A stretch of DNA of 64,000 bases from Nilaparvata lugens (Eukaryota > Arthropoda > Insecta > Hemiptera > Delphacidae). Position 1 is the stretch's first letter. Each line of letters starts with the position of its first letter. The translations under genes and the position numbers were made by a program. Under the pieces are notes generated by a model that made no database searches, was not told where the DNA came from, and was given only the letters and a program-made list of their open reading frames with translations. This document shows, in pieces, positions 11,690 through 24,087 of the stretch. The stretch spans positions 18,689,916-18,753,915 of the forward strand of contig NC_052506.1 in assembly GCF_014356525.2 (NCBI RefSeq), given 5' to 3'.

Positions 11690-12230
11690 CTGCAAACCAT
11701 TCAGGCAAAACTTCTTGGAAGAGGTGAGGCTTTTAACCCTGCAAAGTTTCGGAGGAGCAAAAATAAAACCCAAGAGACCAGAGATGGGTGATATTTCAGG
11801 CACAAATGTGGGTCAAGAGGCTGAGTCGCCAGGTGCCCTAGAGGCAATTTGATGTCCTCCCTCAGCGGAAGGACCTACAAAAAAGGGCCAGGAGTGGAAC
11901 TCACATAGGTCACGAGTTTGCGGGTGGAGAGACCAGACCTCACCACTGCTTAAGTAAGGGCGGCCTTTCAGGCAAAACTTCTTGGTAGAGGTAAGGCTTT
12001 TGACCCTACAAAAAAGAAAAAACCGAAGAGAACAGAGATGGGTGAAACTCCAGACACAAATGTGGGTCAAGAGGCTGAGTCGAGGGTGGCCTTCCCTCAG
12101 CGGAAGGACCAGGAGTGAAACTCACATAGGTCACAAGGAACAATCATCAGCAGGTCCGTAGAGAGGGTACGGCAGGTAAGGCTGGATCCGGGGGGCCCGG
12201 TCTCCCAGGGGAGCCCGGAGGCCAGGTATC
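11690..12230. mobile_element. LINE 5'-region remnant with internal tandem repeats
   Basis: Two tandem copies (about 270 bp) each starting CAGGCAAAACTTCTTGG, GC-rich against the local background, with CTCAGCGGAAGGACC and CACATAGGTCACGAG motifs. The same sequence recurs at 50600-51030. No intact ORF; looks like the untranslated 5' region of an R1/I-type LINE, by inference. Confidence 0.5.
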
Positions 12231-12399
12231 AATGAAAAAAAAATATCTTTAGTTGTAACTGTGTGAGAAATAAAAAAACTACAAATAAGTTGGAGTTATA
12301 TAATGAGCTATTGATAAAATGTCTAAAGCAGCAATACAAACGTACCCTAACTAAAATAATAATTTTTACTAAAACTTTCCCTATTTGATAGCAACTGAT

Positions 12400-12905
12400 T
12401 AAATACTGGCCGAGTGGCCAGTATGGCCAGCTGATTCGAATGAAACTCCAGAAGACCAGTTCAAGATTCATGTTTCCTTTGTTGTAATGGACACCATCAT
12501 TGGAAGTGTGACTTCTCGGTTTACAGCTGTTAAGAAAATCAATAAAATGTTCAGTTTTCTGTGGATGTATCCGAAGCTCCAAACAGATGAGCTATGTAAC
12601 CAGATCAAAACATGGACTACACTGTACAAAAATGATGTTGTCGAAGAAGAGCTCATTTCAGAGATGGGACATTTCAAATGCATCCAGCCAGCAAACTTTA
12701 GTGAGAACCTAAAAACTTTATTAGAATTATTGAATGTCCTCGTTCAACAGAAGATTTCCAGACTTTTCCCAGTGAAATGATTGCTTTGAGGATTTTCTGC
12801 ATTTTACCAGTAACTGTTGCTGAGGCTGAAAGGTCATTCAGATTGCTGGCACGTGTGATTAAATGTTGGCTCATGGCTCAAGATCGCCTTTCAAGCCTAT
12901 AAAGG
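12400..12905 (+). pseudogene. hAT-type (ZMYM1-like) transposase C-terminal fragment
   Basis: An open frame to 12780 (KMFSFLWMYPKLQTDELCNQ and so on) continues in another frame as ALRIFCILPVTVAEAERSF and LMAQDRLSSL. The P-V-T-x-A-E-x-ERSF and RLSSL signature is the hAT dimerisation region seen in ZMYM1-like domesticated or mobile transposases. The frame break near 12775 and the lack of the N-terminal half mark it as a dead fragment. Confidence 0.6.
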
Positions 12906-13324
12906 GGTGCTGGCCTTAGAAAGTGACTAGTGCTAAAAATGGAATTCAGCAGTCATTGATAATTTTGTCATTGATAACTTTGCTAGTTGTAAAGCAAGGA
13001 AAGTTAACTTGAAAATAGGCCTATATGGTATCTGTTTCAAAGAATTAAATTGGTATTCTATCTCACTAGTATTTTTCTGTATTTTTAATCCTTCAACATA
13101 GTTTTTTGCCATATTTTTACTATATGAAACATAAATATGTGTGTAATAAATAGACACATACTTGAATTATTATCAAATTATGTTATGTAATTCCATTATC
13201 CTAATGAAAAGAGAGAATATTTGTGTATCATAAGTAACGTTGTAAAACATTGTGCTCGTGTGTAGGCCATTTGAGGTTTCGTTTTAATGATCAAGTACTA
13301 TATCAATTATTGTATAAATATGTA

Positions 13325-13625
13325 GGGGCCTGATACGGGTCTAGTCGGGGGGCCCGCCACGGCTATCCACGGCCCTGATCATCAGTCTTTAGAGACTGCC
13401 AAGCATATCACACTGGATTGCGAGAGACTGGGGGCAAGAAGAAGGGCTCTATTTGGCTGCAAGCAACCAGGTGATGAATGGGATGTTAGTATAGGGAAAA
13501 ACTCCTGGATCTTCTAAAGGACACAGGTATTGGTTTGCCCAACTAACGTACTTAAGAACACAATGAGCTCCGGTTGACGTCTGTGGTTCTTTGAACCTTT
13601 GGATCCTTGAATCAGTCCCTTCATA
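13325..13625 (+). mobile_element. LINE 3' remnant (RNase H / tail region)
   Basis: Reading around 13385 gives ETAKHITLDCERLGARRRAL, the C-terminal Cys/His-type tail common in R1/I-clade LINEs. A second copy lies at about 51040-51245. Degenerate; placed between exon triplet copies 2 and 3. Confidence 0.5.
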
Positions 13626-13687
13626 ACATACATATATCTAGAATAAAATGTGTAAAATTTATAAAATTAAATAGAATATCAATTAAC

Positions 13688-13834
13688 CATTTTTAGATTC
13701 AGCTTCAGGCTCCTTCGCATCAGAATTTTCCTTACCCTTCTCTCCAATTTCACTGAACGCCGCTGAAACTTCTTTGACATCCACTTCGTTCTTCTGCTTT
13801 CTTTTTCTTTTTGGGACTACTTCAGGTTCAATTT
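13688..13834 (-). CDS. 49-codon exon triplet, copy 2
   Basis: Phase 1-1 exon of 147 bp with VVPKRKRKQKNEVD, VKEVSAAFSEIGEKG and KENSDAKEPEAESKN. This copy contains a KEN triplet. It lies only about 140 bp from copy 1. Confidence 0.72.
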
Positions 13835-13977
13835 CTGTAAGAAAAAAATTCCATTTATATGTTTTGTTATAGAGTTTTTTGATATATCTTCAATCTTCAA
13901 ATATATTCGGCAACGAATCATGTGAAATTGATTATTTTTATCTAAAATTAATAAAATTAAATAGAATATCTATTAAC

Positions 13978-14124
13978 CATTTTTAGGCTCAGCTTCAGGC
14001 TCCTTCGCATCAGAATTCTCCTGTCCCTTTTCTCCAATTTCACTGAACGCCGCTGATACTTCTTTGACGTCCTCTTCGTTCTTCTTTTTCCTTTTCCTTT
14101 TTGGGGCTACCTCGGATTCACTTT
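13978..14124 (-). CDS. 49-codon exon triplet, copy 1
   Basis: Phase 1-1 exon of 147 bp. It has a basic core (VAPKRKRKKKNEED), a helical-looking VKEVSAAFSEIGEKG and a tail EPEAEPKN. Clearly paralogous to 13688-13834 and 11472-11618; order is transcript order. Confidence 0.72.
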
Positions 14125-15957
14125 CTGTAAAATAAAAAAATTGTATTCAAAATTTTTTGTTAAGATAAAATCATCAAACCTATTCAATATTCAACTTGGT
14201 TGAAGAATTATTAATATTGTGTTTGAAAAGATTACCGTATTACACAAAATAATAATTTATCAATATGATTTGAAGCACCAATAGGCTACAAAAGATCTTC
14301 AATTATCCTACATTTTTCAGAATCGGAATTCAAAAGGAATATGCAAGCGAAAATAATAAAACAAACAACATACATTTTTGAGAGATAATCCATAAAGTAG
14401 ACAAACCCTATTCACATTATATTACTGTAGAAACAGGAAATCTAGTACAAGTCTTATTTGAGAGTAAATTAAGTACTGCATTTTAATTTGTCCAAGTAGC
14501 TCATTCATTTTTCCTGTAGAATTTTTCTCCCTCATTCTTGGAGTAGTACGAATGATTGGTTACTCTGATAATTGGAATTTTACCGAATTAATGGTGAACC
14601 ATTCAATCTAGACGTAAATCTAATCAAGTACCAATTGAGAGGTTTTAGTATTATGTCGCTCAAGTTAACAACCGTAGTGCTCATGAATGAATTGTTCATC
14701 AATGGCCTAGTGATAGAGCAATGTGAAAAACATAAACGAGGGTTATTTGTTTTTTAACCTCCGATTGGTCATTAATAAAAGACAAATGTGCATAAAAGAA
14801 TAATTCTTTCACCAAAAGTCACTTACACTGATGGTTAATTTTTCAACATAATTGCCGTGAAGGTTGGAACAGCCTACCAAATCCCTCTTCATAAAATGCT
14901 GCCGCCAAATGAGTTTAAGAAGGCTATAACGTTGTTTTGGAAATCATCGTTAGTTTGAAAGCTCTAGTTTGAGTTTGGAGAATAGGTATGAGTTACTAGT
15001 CGCCCAATCAGGTTTGTATGGTGGGTGATCGAAATTATCCCATTTGATTTGCTGGAGAAGCATTTTGGTTGCACCAGCACAGTGAGGCCGAGATGTCATG
15101 CATCACAACGATTCCAGATGTCATTTCAACTGAAGTCTTCAATTTTCCGACACCATGCACGCACAACATCCTCACTAATAACGTTTACTGCGTAGACTTG
15201 AATCATTCTCCATTAGATTTATGCTGAACTTTTGCCATTACTTGCAAAAAAACTAATAACTCTACGAAACCAGCACTTGGCGGGAGACTCAAGTAGTGTA
15301 GCGGCCTATGTTTATTACTCGACAACAATTGACGATGTGGCCGCACCGATCACAGGGCGTTGGTGGGGATAACAAGCTGTTCAGCTCTGTGAAAGTAGCC
15401 ACCCTACCGTTTGTCTGTGTCTTATGATATGTGATCGGAGGTTGAAAAATTAAACCTCGTACAATAGTTTTCTCATTATTACTAAACATACAAATCCCGA
15501 GATTCTTTATGAAGATTATTTCAATTTTAAAGTTGTGGGATATAACAGTTATAATAATGAAGGTATAGACAACGAATTTGGGTTAGTATTAGTTAGGTTT
15601 AACTCAATTCAAAAGTAAAAACTTGAATGACTTTTTTAAATTTACAACTAAGAATACTTTTACATTGCAGGAATAAACATATGTTTTGATGTTTACATGA
15701 GTTTGTGGATTTGAGTGAAATTTTCAATATTTTTTTGCAATTGTGAAGGAAGAGTTTTGTTTGGATTCGTATTTGGAAATTGATCAATCTAATAGATTCA
15801 AAATTGTAGTAGATACATTTTTTGGACTCAAAATTGTGTACAAATTATCATTTAAGTTACGTAAGTAGCATAACCTTTAGACTGTGTATTCCAAATTAAG
15901 GTTTGAAGCAGTTTTGGGCAAATTCCTGTTGTTTTTACCTGAATTGTATTTGTATAT
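14125..15957. other. Intron, nothing firm
   Basis: Intron between the 16361 and 13978 exons. No paired splice sites with the correct phase and no protein similarity recognised; short ORFs only. Confidence 0.4.
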
Positions 15958-15958
15958 G

Positions 15959-15960
15959 AA

Positions 15961-16011
<51 letters not shown>

Positions 16012-16013
16012 AG
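15959..16013. repeat. (AAAT)n microsatellite
   Basis: About 13 uninterrupted TAAA tetranucleotide units. Confidence 0.9.
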
Positions 16014-16033
16014 TAAGGAATTCTAATTCTTAG

Positions 16034-16174
16034 ACCCGGTTGCACAAAAGCCTGTTAAATTTTAATAAATGCCCCCAATCAGAGGAGCCTTCTTTTCGAA
16101 AAAGCCTTCCCTGATTGGTTCTGGTGATATTTCATAATCATTAAAATTTAACAGGTCCTTTATGTGCAAACAGG
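16034..16174. mobile_element. MITE, GGTTGCACAAAAGCC family, copy 1
   Basis: About 140 bp with inverted ends GGTTGCACAAAAGCCTGTTA and TAACAGG...TTTGTGCAA-like complement. Two relatives are at 47493-47625 and 53757-53901. Confidence 0.6.
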
Positions 16175-16360
16175 AAATAGTCTTGATAAAGGTTTCTAGT
16201 GTTAGACTAGATTTAAGACCAGACTGAATTTATCAATGACTCATACATGATTGAAAAATTCACAAATAATTGAAATATGGACATGACAAGAATAATTTAG
16301 TTGAGGAATCAGTTTTCGAAGTGACAAGACAGTAGGCTAGTTACCATGGAATACACCCAC

Positions 16361-16495
16361 CTTTCAAAGCTTTATCATCAACATTGGAGGCTTCTTCACT
16401 TTCTTCTTTTGAAGCTTCGACTGGTAACTGGCAATCTCCATCCTCTTGGTCAGTTCCCATTTTCTCGGCTTTTACTGTTTTCGTGGTTTGAGCGG
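16361..16495 (-). CDS. CENP-C-like gene, 45-codon acidic exon
   Basis: Phase 1-1 exon of 135 bp with AG acceptor and GTGGGT donor. It encodes AQTTKTVKAEKMGTDQEDGD followed by an acidic Ser/Glu-rich stretch ending DDKALK. Single copy, between the amplified blocks and the 49-codon triplet. Confidence 0.62.
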
Positions 16496-18443
16496 CTATA
16501 AAAAAGTTGTGAATATAAATAAATATACATAAATCTGTTGACTATCAATTGAAAGACAAAATGAATGAGTAAATGAAGCATATAAAATGTGAATATGTTT
16601 AAATGTGGCAAATATTGTTCAATACATTATTTTGTGAGATGCATGGTGCATGGTGATCTAGCCGTATTTACACAGTGCATCCAGATATTCATTTAATTAT
16701 CTATACAATGACAAATCATAATATAAATATGACTAGGTGAAAGCAACAGGCCTAGGCCAAAACTGTTCTGCTCCCAAATTTTATTAATAGTAAAATTTAC
16801 AAAAGATAGATTAAATTTTCACTTCCAAGAATTTGAGACAAATTTTATGTCCAAAATTAGACATTTTTGATTAAGAAGGATGAAGCACTAAATAAGAAAC
16901 TGATATTACACTTGATAGATCACTACTTCAAAGATTATATCATAGTTTAGGTATAATACACAAACCCAACATTAACCTAAAAGAAAATATTTTTCTCAAT
17001 ACGGAATAAAAATCATTTCTATGGAATATTTTGATTTTTCTTCTTTATTTATCAATAGACAATGCATGCATCAAGTTGATCTCATTACTATAAAGTACAT
17101 ATATTAATATCAAGAACGTCGTCGGTTAATAATATTAATAGTTGAGGATTTGATAACGAATATCAATACTAGAATTCGATATACTTACATTAGTACCTCT
17201 TGAAAAATTGAAAATAATGGATTTTTGATTATATTCTTCACTTATTGGAAGTGTTATCATTCCTCTACAAGAACTATTGTATGTTATAACTATAAACCAG
17301 AATCCATTAATAACCTACCTAGACAAATATTCAATAAGAATAGTTAAAGATACTTGAGACATTATTGTCAAAAATACATTTTATTTTAATAAAAATTATT
17401 ATATCACAGGAGCATGCTTTCAATTGCATCTCAAGTCTCTTCAATTATGGAAACGTTCCACAACATCAATATTCATCAAAAAAAGAATAGCTTATTGACT
17501 AATTGATAATAATATGAAAGTAGGTTATTCCTCAAACCTGATGTATTAGAATCCAATAATTTGTAACTGATAATTTGAAACGCTTCCAACAGTGAACATT
17601 ACTCCCAATCTAAATTCAAATAGTGCTAAGAAATATTCAACACTATTTCTAAATGGAAACTAATGCATTGGAATGAATTAACATCAACAATCCAACTACT
17701 ATTCTTCAAAAGTAACTGTCTGTAACTGGTGACAGGAAATTATCAGTTTCTAGATAAGAAATGTGATTATCTTTGAATGATTTCAGTGGACATCATTGAA
17801 AAATGAAAGCAACACAATCGAATTCGGTTAATCGTACAACCCAGAGATTAACGAATATTGTTGATAAGGTAACCTTTCGCAGCAATCACATAACTATGAA
17901 TTGAAGATCCTGCGGAAATCAGTTGGAGAATCAACGGATGAATTGAAATAGTAATTATTAATTAATGATCCGAGAAATCTTGATACAATTCCACGGTTAC
18001 CGTTTTGCACAGAAATTTTGCTTGTTCTATCGGAAACATATCTTTATCAATAAAGCAATACATAGACACACTATTGAAATATGAAATGCTATTATAATAA
18101 ATATTTTCAGAAATGAAGCACCATATTGGCCAAATATTGATTAGGGAATCAAGCGAACTATCAGTAGGCAGTCGGTTGCTATGAGAAGAGAAGGAAAAGG
18201 ATATGATAAAGCACAACAATGATAGAATTCATGAAAAACATATCGTAAATCAATCAATTCTAAAACACTATCTACCCATCCAAAACGCCGATTTTAAATA
18301 ATTTTTCATACTTTCAAATAATATTTCCATAAATAAACACACTCACGTTTTTCCTTGGTTTCATCATCTATTGGATTACTTTCACCAATCTGTTTAGGAT
18401 AAGTAGCCTACTCTGTTACAAAAACTACGAATCCATAGGTTTT
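16496..18443. other. Intron, nothing firm
   Basis: AT-rich intron. A possible exon at 18347-18400 has a donor but no acceptor in the needed phase and was rejected. Confidence 0.4.
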
Positions 18444-18444
18444 T

Positions 18445-18574
18445 ACTTTCCTTGCCCTATTACCATAGGTAAGGAAAGTATTGCTTTCCGAAAAAAATTA
18501 AGGTACCCCAATTTCTATATTTCTATACGTTTCAAGGTCCCCTGATTCCAAAAAAGTGGTTTTTGGGTATTGGT

Positions 18575-18618
<44 letters not shown>

Positions 18619-19270
18619 ACGATATCTCGTCTCCCAATCAACGGAATGACTTGAAATTTGGAACTTAAGGTCCTTCCCCTATAAGGATCCGACACGAACA
18701 ATTTCGATCAAATGCAATTCAAGATGGCGGCTAAAATGGCGAAAATGTTGTCAAAAACGGGGTTTTTCGCGATTTTCTCGAAAACGGCTCCAACGATTTT
18801 GATCAAATTTATACCTAGAGAAGTCATTGATAAGCTCCATCAACTGCCACTAGTCCCATATCTGTAAAAATTCCAGGAGCTCCAAAGTTTCTATGCAAAG
18901 TTTGATTTTAGATTCCCAATTATCAGGCTTCAGATACAATTTGAACAAAAATTTCCAAGTGGAAAAGATTGGGCATGAAAATCTCTACAATTAATGACCA
19001 GTAACATTTTCACCTAAATTTGGAAATAAGCTCGAAGTTCGAGAAAATAAGATTATTCAATTTGCAAACTGTTGGCAAGTGTTGATTCTATTAAATCTTT
19101 CACTATGAACAGATAGCAGACTTCATGTGTCTGCAGCGTTATTGTCCTGTCACCAGCTGGCTTAGATCTTCGAATAGTTGACTAATTTAGATGCGCGGGA
19201 ACACTAGCGTCAGTTGATCAATTTTCATAACGGCAAGGAAAGTTGTGTGAGTGCGCCACACCAGATTTTT
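18445..19270. mobile_element. ACTTTCCTTGCC-type repeat, copy 1
   Basis: About 825 bp beginning with a small hairpin (CTTTCCTTGCCCTATTACC then ATAGGTAAGGAAAG) and ending GTGCGCCACACCAGATTTTT. It includes AAGATGGCGGCTAAAATGGC and a (GT)n tract. A second copy is at 55421-56225. Non-coding, family unnamed; I recall it from planthopper assemblies. Confidence 0.65.
18578..18616. repeat. (GT)n microsatellite
   Basis: About 19 GT units inside the interspersed repeat; the other copy (55555-55585) has an interrupted version. Confidence 0.9.
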
Positions 19271-19379
19271 TTTTTATTTGGTTGGACTGTTCTCAAACAC
19301 ATTTATATATCCAGTTCAGTATACCAGTATTTGGACTCAGGAAAATAAATAGGAAAATTACTTACCCCAATCCAAACTA

Positions 19380-20027
19380 TGACGAACTATGAATAAATTG
19401 ATTATGACCAAATTAAATTCTATTGAGTGAGCCTAATGTACTGAGATAAGAGTCACCCATGATATATGCAAAAATGTGAAATAGGTATAGTTTGTATTTA
19501 ATACTGCAGAGTTTTGAAAATATAATACAGTACTGTAATTACAATAGATGACACTAATTCGTCAACTCACCATCAACATTTTTCGGCTCTTCTGTGACCG
19601 GTGTCACATCTGAATCAGCAGTTTTTCTCTTATTTCTAGGAGGACTTTTCACCTCATCTGTAACAAGGAACAAGACAGTTGAAAACTGAATATCATTACA
19701 ATCAATCGTGAAAGTGGCAAAAAATTGATATAAAATCAATTTTTCGTTGCACAATGTTGAAAAGATGAATCTCATTTCATTAATGCTCAAAATGTCAAAT
19801 TGTATCCGGCAGTTTCACTTAATTTAGATTTAAATCAAACGCACACAGCAACAGACAAAGGATAAATCCCCCCCTAGGCGTTCGAAAGTTGCAACGCACA
19901 CAACCGGACGTCTGTCTGCATATGTCTGCAGTTTAGTAAACGTAACACGTGACATCCTTTTAAAAAAATTTATTCAAGAAACAAACCGGCATAGAGTGCC
20001 CAAAATACAAAAATGAGACAAATATCC
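19380..20027. repeat. Remnant fourth copy of the exon-a segment
   Basis: Intron and exon sequence matching 25550-26240 and 33140-34876 (for example GAGTGAGCCTAATGTACTGA and ACAACCGGACGTCTGTCTGC). It contains exon a at 19571 and ends exactly where the foldback element is inserted in block B. Confidence 0.65.
19571..19657 (-). CDS. Exon a of a remnant fourth block
   Basis: Phase 1-1 exon of 87 bp encoding EVKSPPRNKRKTADSDVTP and VTEEPKNVD. Flanking intron from about 19380 to 20027 matches the flanks of the other two a exons, so this is the surviving end of a further duplicated block. Confidence 0.7.
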
Positions 20028-20276
20028 TTAGTTACAAGACGTTATATACTAATCCAAGTGCTGTATCAGCTACTACACAATAACAATGGATATAACTTGC
20101 GACTGCAAGCAGAATCTGTCTGTTGTTGTTTGCGTTCACCTGAAGGCCTGTCATTCACGTCACGGCTTCAACTGTACAGGTATTCCTGCCTGAACTGACA
20201 AGATATCACACACTACCGTCAACAGAACGAGTGAGGGATCGTTGAAATTGAGAAATTTTTCATTTCTGGTTGACTC

Positions 20277-21120
20277 AAATTCAAATTTTATTTATTCAAA
20301 CTCACAATATTCACATTCAGAATCAATAAGAAAAACAAAACACTCAGCTCAGTAAGATAAAAAATAATTAATGGAAGATTAATAAGATAAATACTGGTAT
20401 GTTTTATTAGAAATACGGTAAATTTGTGAATTGGAATAAAAAATACTACCTGCTGGAAGTATACAATACTCCACGTTTGCAAGCAGGAATGAATATCACT
20501 TCAACTAATTTTAAATGCATGAATAAAAGGAGAAAGAAAAAGAAAAGAGAAAGAAAAGACTAGCAACCATTCACTCTCACATTCACTCACCTTGCACACT
20601 TTCCAATAACAGCTCATCTTACTAATGCTTATTGCCAGCCACCAAAATTACATTTAAACTAAGAAATAACATTAAATAAGGATTCTAAATGGTCAGGCAT
20701 AAGACCTCTGAGCCATCTAAGAATTCTTTTTTTGAAAACAAGTTGATTTTGAATCCTCTTGATTTCAATTGGGATGTTATTAAAAAACTTGGGGCCAAGA
20801 AATACAAACGATTTCTGGAAACAAGTGGTATACGATTTGGGAAGTCTCAGTAAATCAGCTGTCACTCTCCTAGTTTGATAGCTGGGAACATCCCTGAGCA
20901 ACGTATGATCACCGTTTCCAGACATTACAAAGAACATATACAGGACCTTAAACACATACATATATCTAAGAGGCAAACATCCAAGGCACTGAAATAGAGG
21001 AAAAGAATGTTCATATCTACCCTTTCTATTTATAATTGCTCTGTTGCTTTGTTGGTTATTATGAACAGCAGATAAAGTCAATGAAAATATTCTACATTTT
21101 TTCATCATTTTATTCACCTT
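20277..21120 (-). pseudogene. LINE reverse-transcriptase C-terminal fragment
   Basis: The minus-strand frame at 20659-21117 includes SYQTRRVTADLLRLPKSYTT and FLGPKFFNNIPIEIK, the conserved C-terminal tail of several LINE clades (TRR...P...S...Y...WN.LP). Only the tail is present. Blocks B and C keep just the first few dozen bases, so they carry a large deletion here. Confidence 0.6.
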
Positions 21121-21343
21121 TATGTGCTACGCCTGCACAGCTACGACAAAAGCAGCTGTCACACAAGTTGTGGCAACCCTGATTAAACATATAGGTGTCA
21201 TATAACTGGAATACCAGTTGCTCAACACATTATTTTCCACACGTGTGGAAAATAGCAGATGATTCGCCACATCACCCCCCACCCCCCAGATACACTTGGC
21301 CAACTTAAATTTCAAAGTTCCTTTTTTCAACTTTACAACGTAC

Positions 21344-21424
21344 CTTCAACTTTTTTCGGCCCTTCAGCTATTGGCCCAAGTTCGAATGTCCTTCGCCTAT
21401 TTTTTGTGGGACTTTTCGTCTGAT
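21344..21424 (-). CDS. Repeat-block A, exon f
   Basis: Phase 1-1 exon of 81 bp encoding QTKSPTKNRRRTFELGPIA and EGPKKVE. It is the most diverged f copy (GP and KK changes in the tail). Confidence 0.68.
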
Positions 21425-21548
21425 CTGCAACAAACAATTTGGAAACTTTTCAAACAATTAAAGATAATAATTAAAATAATTGAATAATTCATCAGATAGG
21501 CCATCGAAGTAACGTAAAAATTATTCTCATAGTAAAGTAAGTAAATTC

Positions 21549-21640
21549 GTATGGCTTTTTGATGGTGGGGTGTCCCTAGCGGGAAGGTCCCGCCTTGCCT
21601 GAATATAAAGTTTAAGCCGTCAATGGTCCTTACGACCCAT
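21549..21640 (-). mobile_element. SINE tail fragment, copy in block A
   Basis: Matches in reverse complement the 3' part of the tRNA-derived SINE at 62490-62710 (GGCCCATTGACGGC..., CTTCCCGC.., CACCA...AAAGCCAT). Equivalent copies lie at 28619-28710 and 39549-39640. Confidence 0.55.
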
Positions 21641-22102
21641 ATAACTTACGAAGATTTGGCCTTACTAAGATTCATACAATTGTTTTTTTTGTTTGACGTT
21701 TTTAAAGCACTCAAAGTTAAAAAAGTAGATTAGTTGAGTTTAAACCAAATTTCAAACAGTTTGATCGCTCATAAAAGTTTTAAAAAGTCAAATAAAAGGG
21801 AAAATTTTACGAATATTATTCAAATTTTCTTCTGTCTTCAGCCATACCCTTACAATTGGATTTTGACTGATACTTTTCCAGTTTTTTTTTTCACAAATAT
21901 CAATATATCTCAAAAACTAAAGTCGCAATAAGAAAATTGTACTGGACATGTTTTGTTGAAAAGTTCATTTGGAAACATAGTCTGCGGCTGTTACACCTTT
22001 CGTGGTTCATTCTGAATAATTATTTTGAGTCTGATCATGCAATTGAATTTTGCGAATATAAATGAATTGGATTGTTGAAATAGTGTTAAATCTCATGCCT
22101 AC

Positions 22103-22186
22103 CTTCAGCATCGTTCAGCTCTTCAACAGGATCAAGTTTAGAATCTGCGGCTTTTCTCTTATTTCGAGCAGCAGGTTTCTTTTGGT
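22103..22186 (-). CDS. Repeat-block A, exon d
   Basis: Phase 1-1 exon of 84 bp encoding QKKPAARNKRKAADSKLDP and VEELNDAE. In this block it is followed directly by exon f, because exon e is missing between 21425 and 22102. Confidence 0.7.
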
Positions 22187-22859
22187 CTGCAACAAACAAC
22201 AAATATAAAAATGAATGAATTGATTTAGATATTTGTAAAAACTTATTTTTGGATTCTTCAAACAATTTAGAAAGATTGAGTGGATAGTTGGAAGTATGAT
22301 CATTTAATTACGCTTGAATTGAATAGATTTCTTATAAGAACCACCTCAATTGGATTCTCCTTGAAACCAACAAACTTACTGGCTTAATTTTTGACTTCAA
22401 TCATATTTGGCTCGTATTCTAGAGGCAAAAATAATTCATTGACTAATTCCATGTAAAAGCTGGGCAGCACTTCAAAAAGTGCATTTTGAAAACTAAGGGA
22501 CATTCACATTAACAATGCAATTCATATTGATTCAATAAATGAAAATCAAACAAAAAAAAGCTTAAATATAATTGTTTGAAAGTTTGGCAATTGAGTACTT
22601 CAGGCACAGCCCAACTATTATTCATGACTTATTGAAAGCGTTATATGCTTTTTACAGAATAAAAAGTGACTAAATTTGAACATTAAAGTTGGAGTATTGA
22701 AGACTAAGATAAAAAATAAAGTTTGTAATTATTATGAAGGTAATTTGGGACAGTCTTTTAATGAAGCTTAAACATGTTGGCAACTAAAAGAGCATTTTCA
22801 AGTTAACGTTCTGCTCAATTAATGACAAATAAGATAATATAAACATAAAATATCTTCAC

Positions 22860-22952
22860 CTTTATTCGGACCTTTTTTCAAAACTCTCCTAGTTTCTGCC
22901 ACTTTATTTGCACCATCTCTATCCACATGAATTTTCGAATTTATTCTAGTTT
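22860..22952 (-). CDS. Repeat-block A, exon c
   Basis: Phase 1-1 exon of 93 bp encoding TRINSKIHVDRDGANKVAET and RRVLKKGPNK. Less acidic than the other modules and without the RNKRK core, so it may be an older or unrelated exon within the six-exon block. Confidence 0.68.
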
Positions 22953-24087
22953 CTGGAAGAAATCCGTTGTACAGATTATAATCATTGTCATTCAGAAGTT
23001 AGTGTTTAAAAAAGTCATGATTAAATTGCATTTATTAAACGAGCGTTAGCGAATTCTCACTTTTGACTTACTGAAGGCCGAAGTCGTTGTCCGTCTGCTT
23101 GTATGTTCTATAATAACTTCGGAAAGAATTGATCAATCAGCTTCAAATATTGAACAAGTATTCTTCGTACGTTTTTACTGGTCAAGTTCGTTGGACAACA
23201 AAATTGACCCATTTCTTCATCCTTTTTCAAGATATAGATATAATATTGAAAGTGCATAGGAAAAAAATTTGTTGTGGTTTGTCATTATTTAATCAGCTGA
23301 AGAATCCATTGCATGCAATTACAACAGTTTTTCCATTCATTCAAAACATCAGCTGAGACTATTTGGGAGCTATCACACTGACAGTCCTTCAAGCGCTGAC
23401 ACATGATTTCAGCTGGTTAATATACAACAATGATTTACAACTTTTACATCAACAAACTGATACAAGTTGAGATATCAATGTGCGGTTTTCGCCATTGGAA
23501 CTCGCTATCGAAATCATCTATCACATAACCACTTTCTCATTAAAAAATAATAATTTGGATTCATATGAGGGACAAGGATGTTGAAGCGAAAAAGTAATTT
23601 TTAATTTCAAATAGGATCCCCAACAAAACCTACTATCAAATTATTCTTGTAAGAGAAATATTTAGCTGTTTCCATAATTTTCACCAACTCCATATAATTA
23701 AAAGTTGGGGGTTTCAAATATTATATTACAATACATGAGCAAGTTCTCCAACCCAGGGGGTCACTAGTAGATAATTATTGATAAGGTATAAATTAAGACT
23801 CTCTGATAAAAACGATCAACCAATTATGTGTGGGTGGAGCTATGCGCTATACTCAGATAAACTCGAAATTAGATCATAAAGTGATCAACTACCGTATTTG
23901 CCAACTGTTACATTAATGTGAGAGTGGACTTTATTTCTCCCGATCTGGTAGTGAAGAGCTTCAAGAAATTCTGCATCTCCAATAGCCTAGATGGAGACGG
24001 AATTTTGCCGAGTGGGATGGCGAATATGATTAAGTAGAAGACGATATTCAATCTGAAGAGGGAGATTCAAGCAGCGATGAAAGTTGG

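Noticed and set aside
18347..18418. Possible exon with GTGAGT donor (…DDETKEK)
   Set aside because: The frame ending in phase 1 has no AG acceptor in the phase required by the flanking exons; at best a decayed exon.
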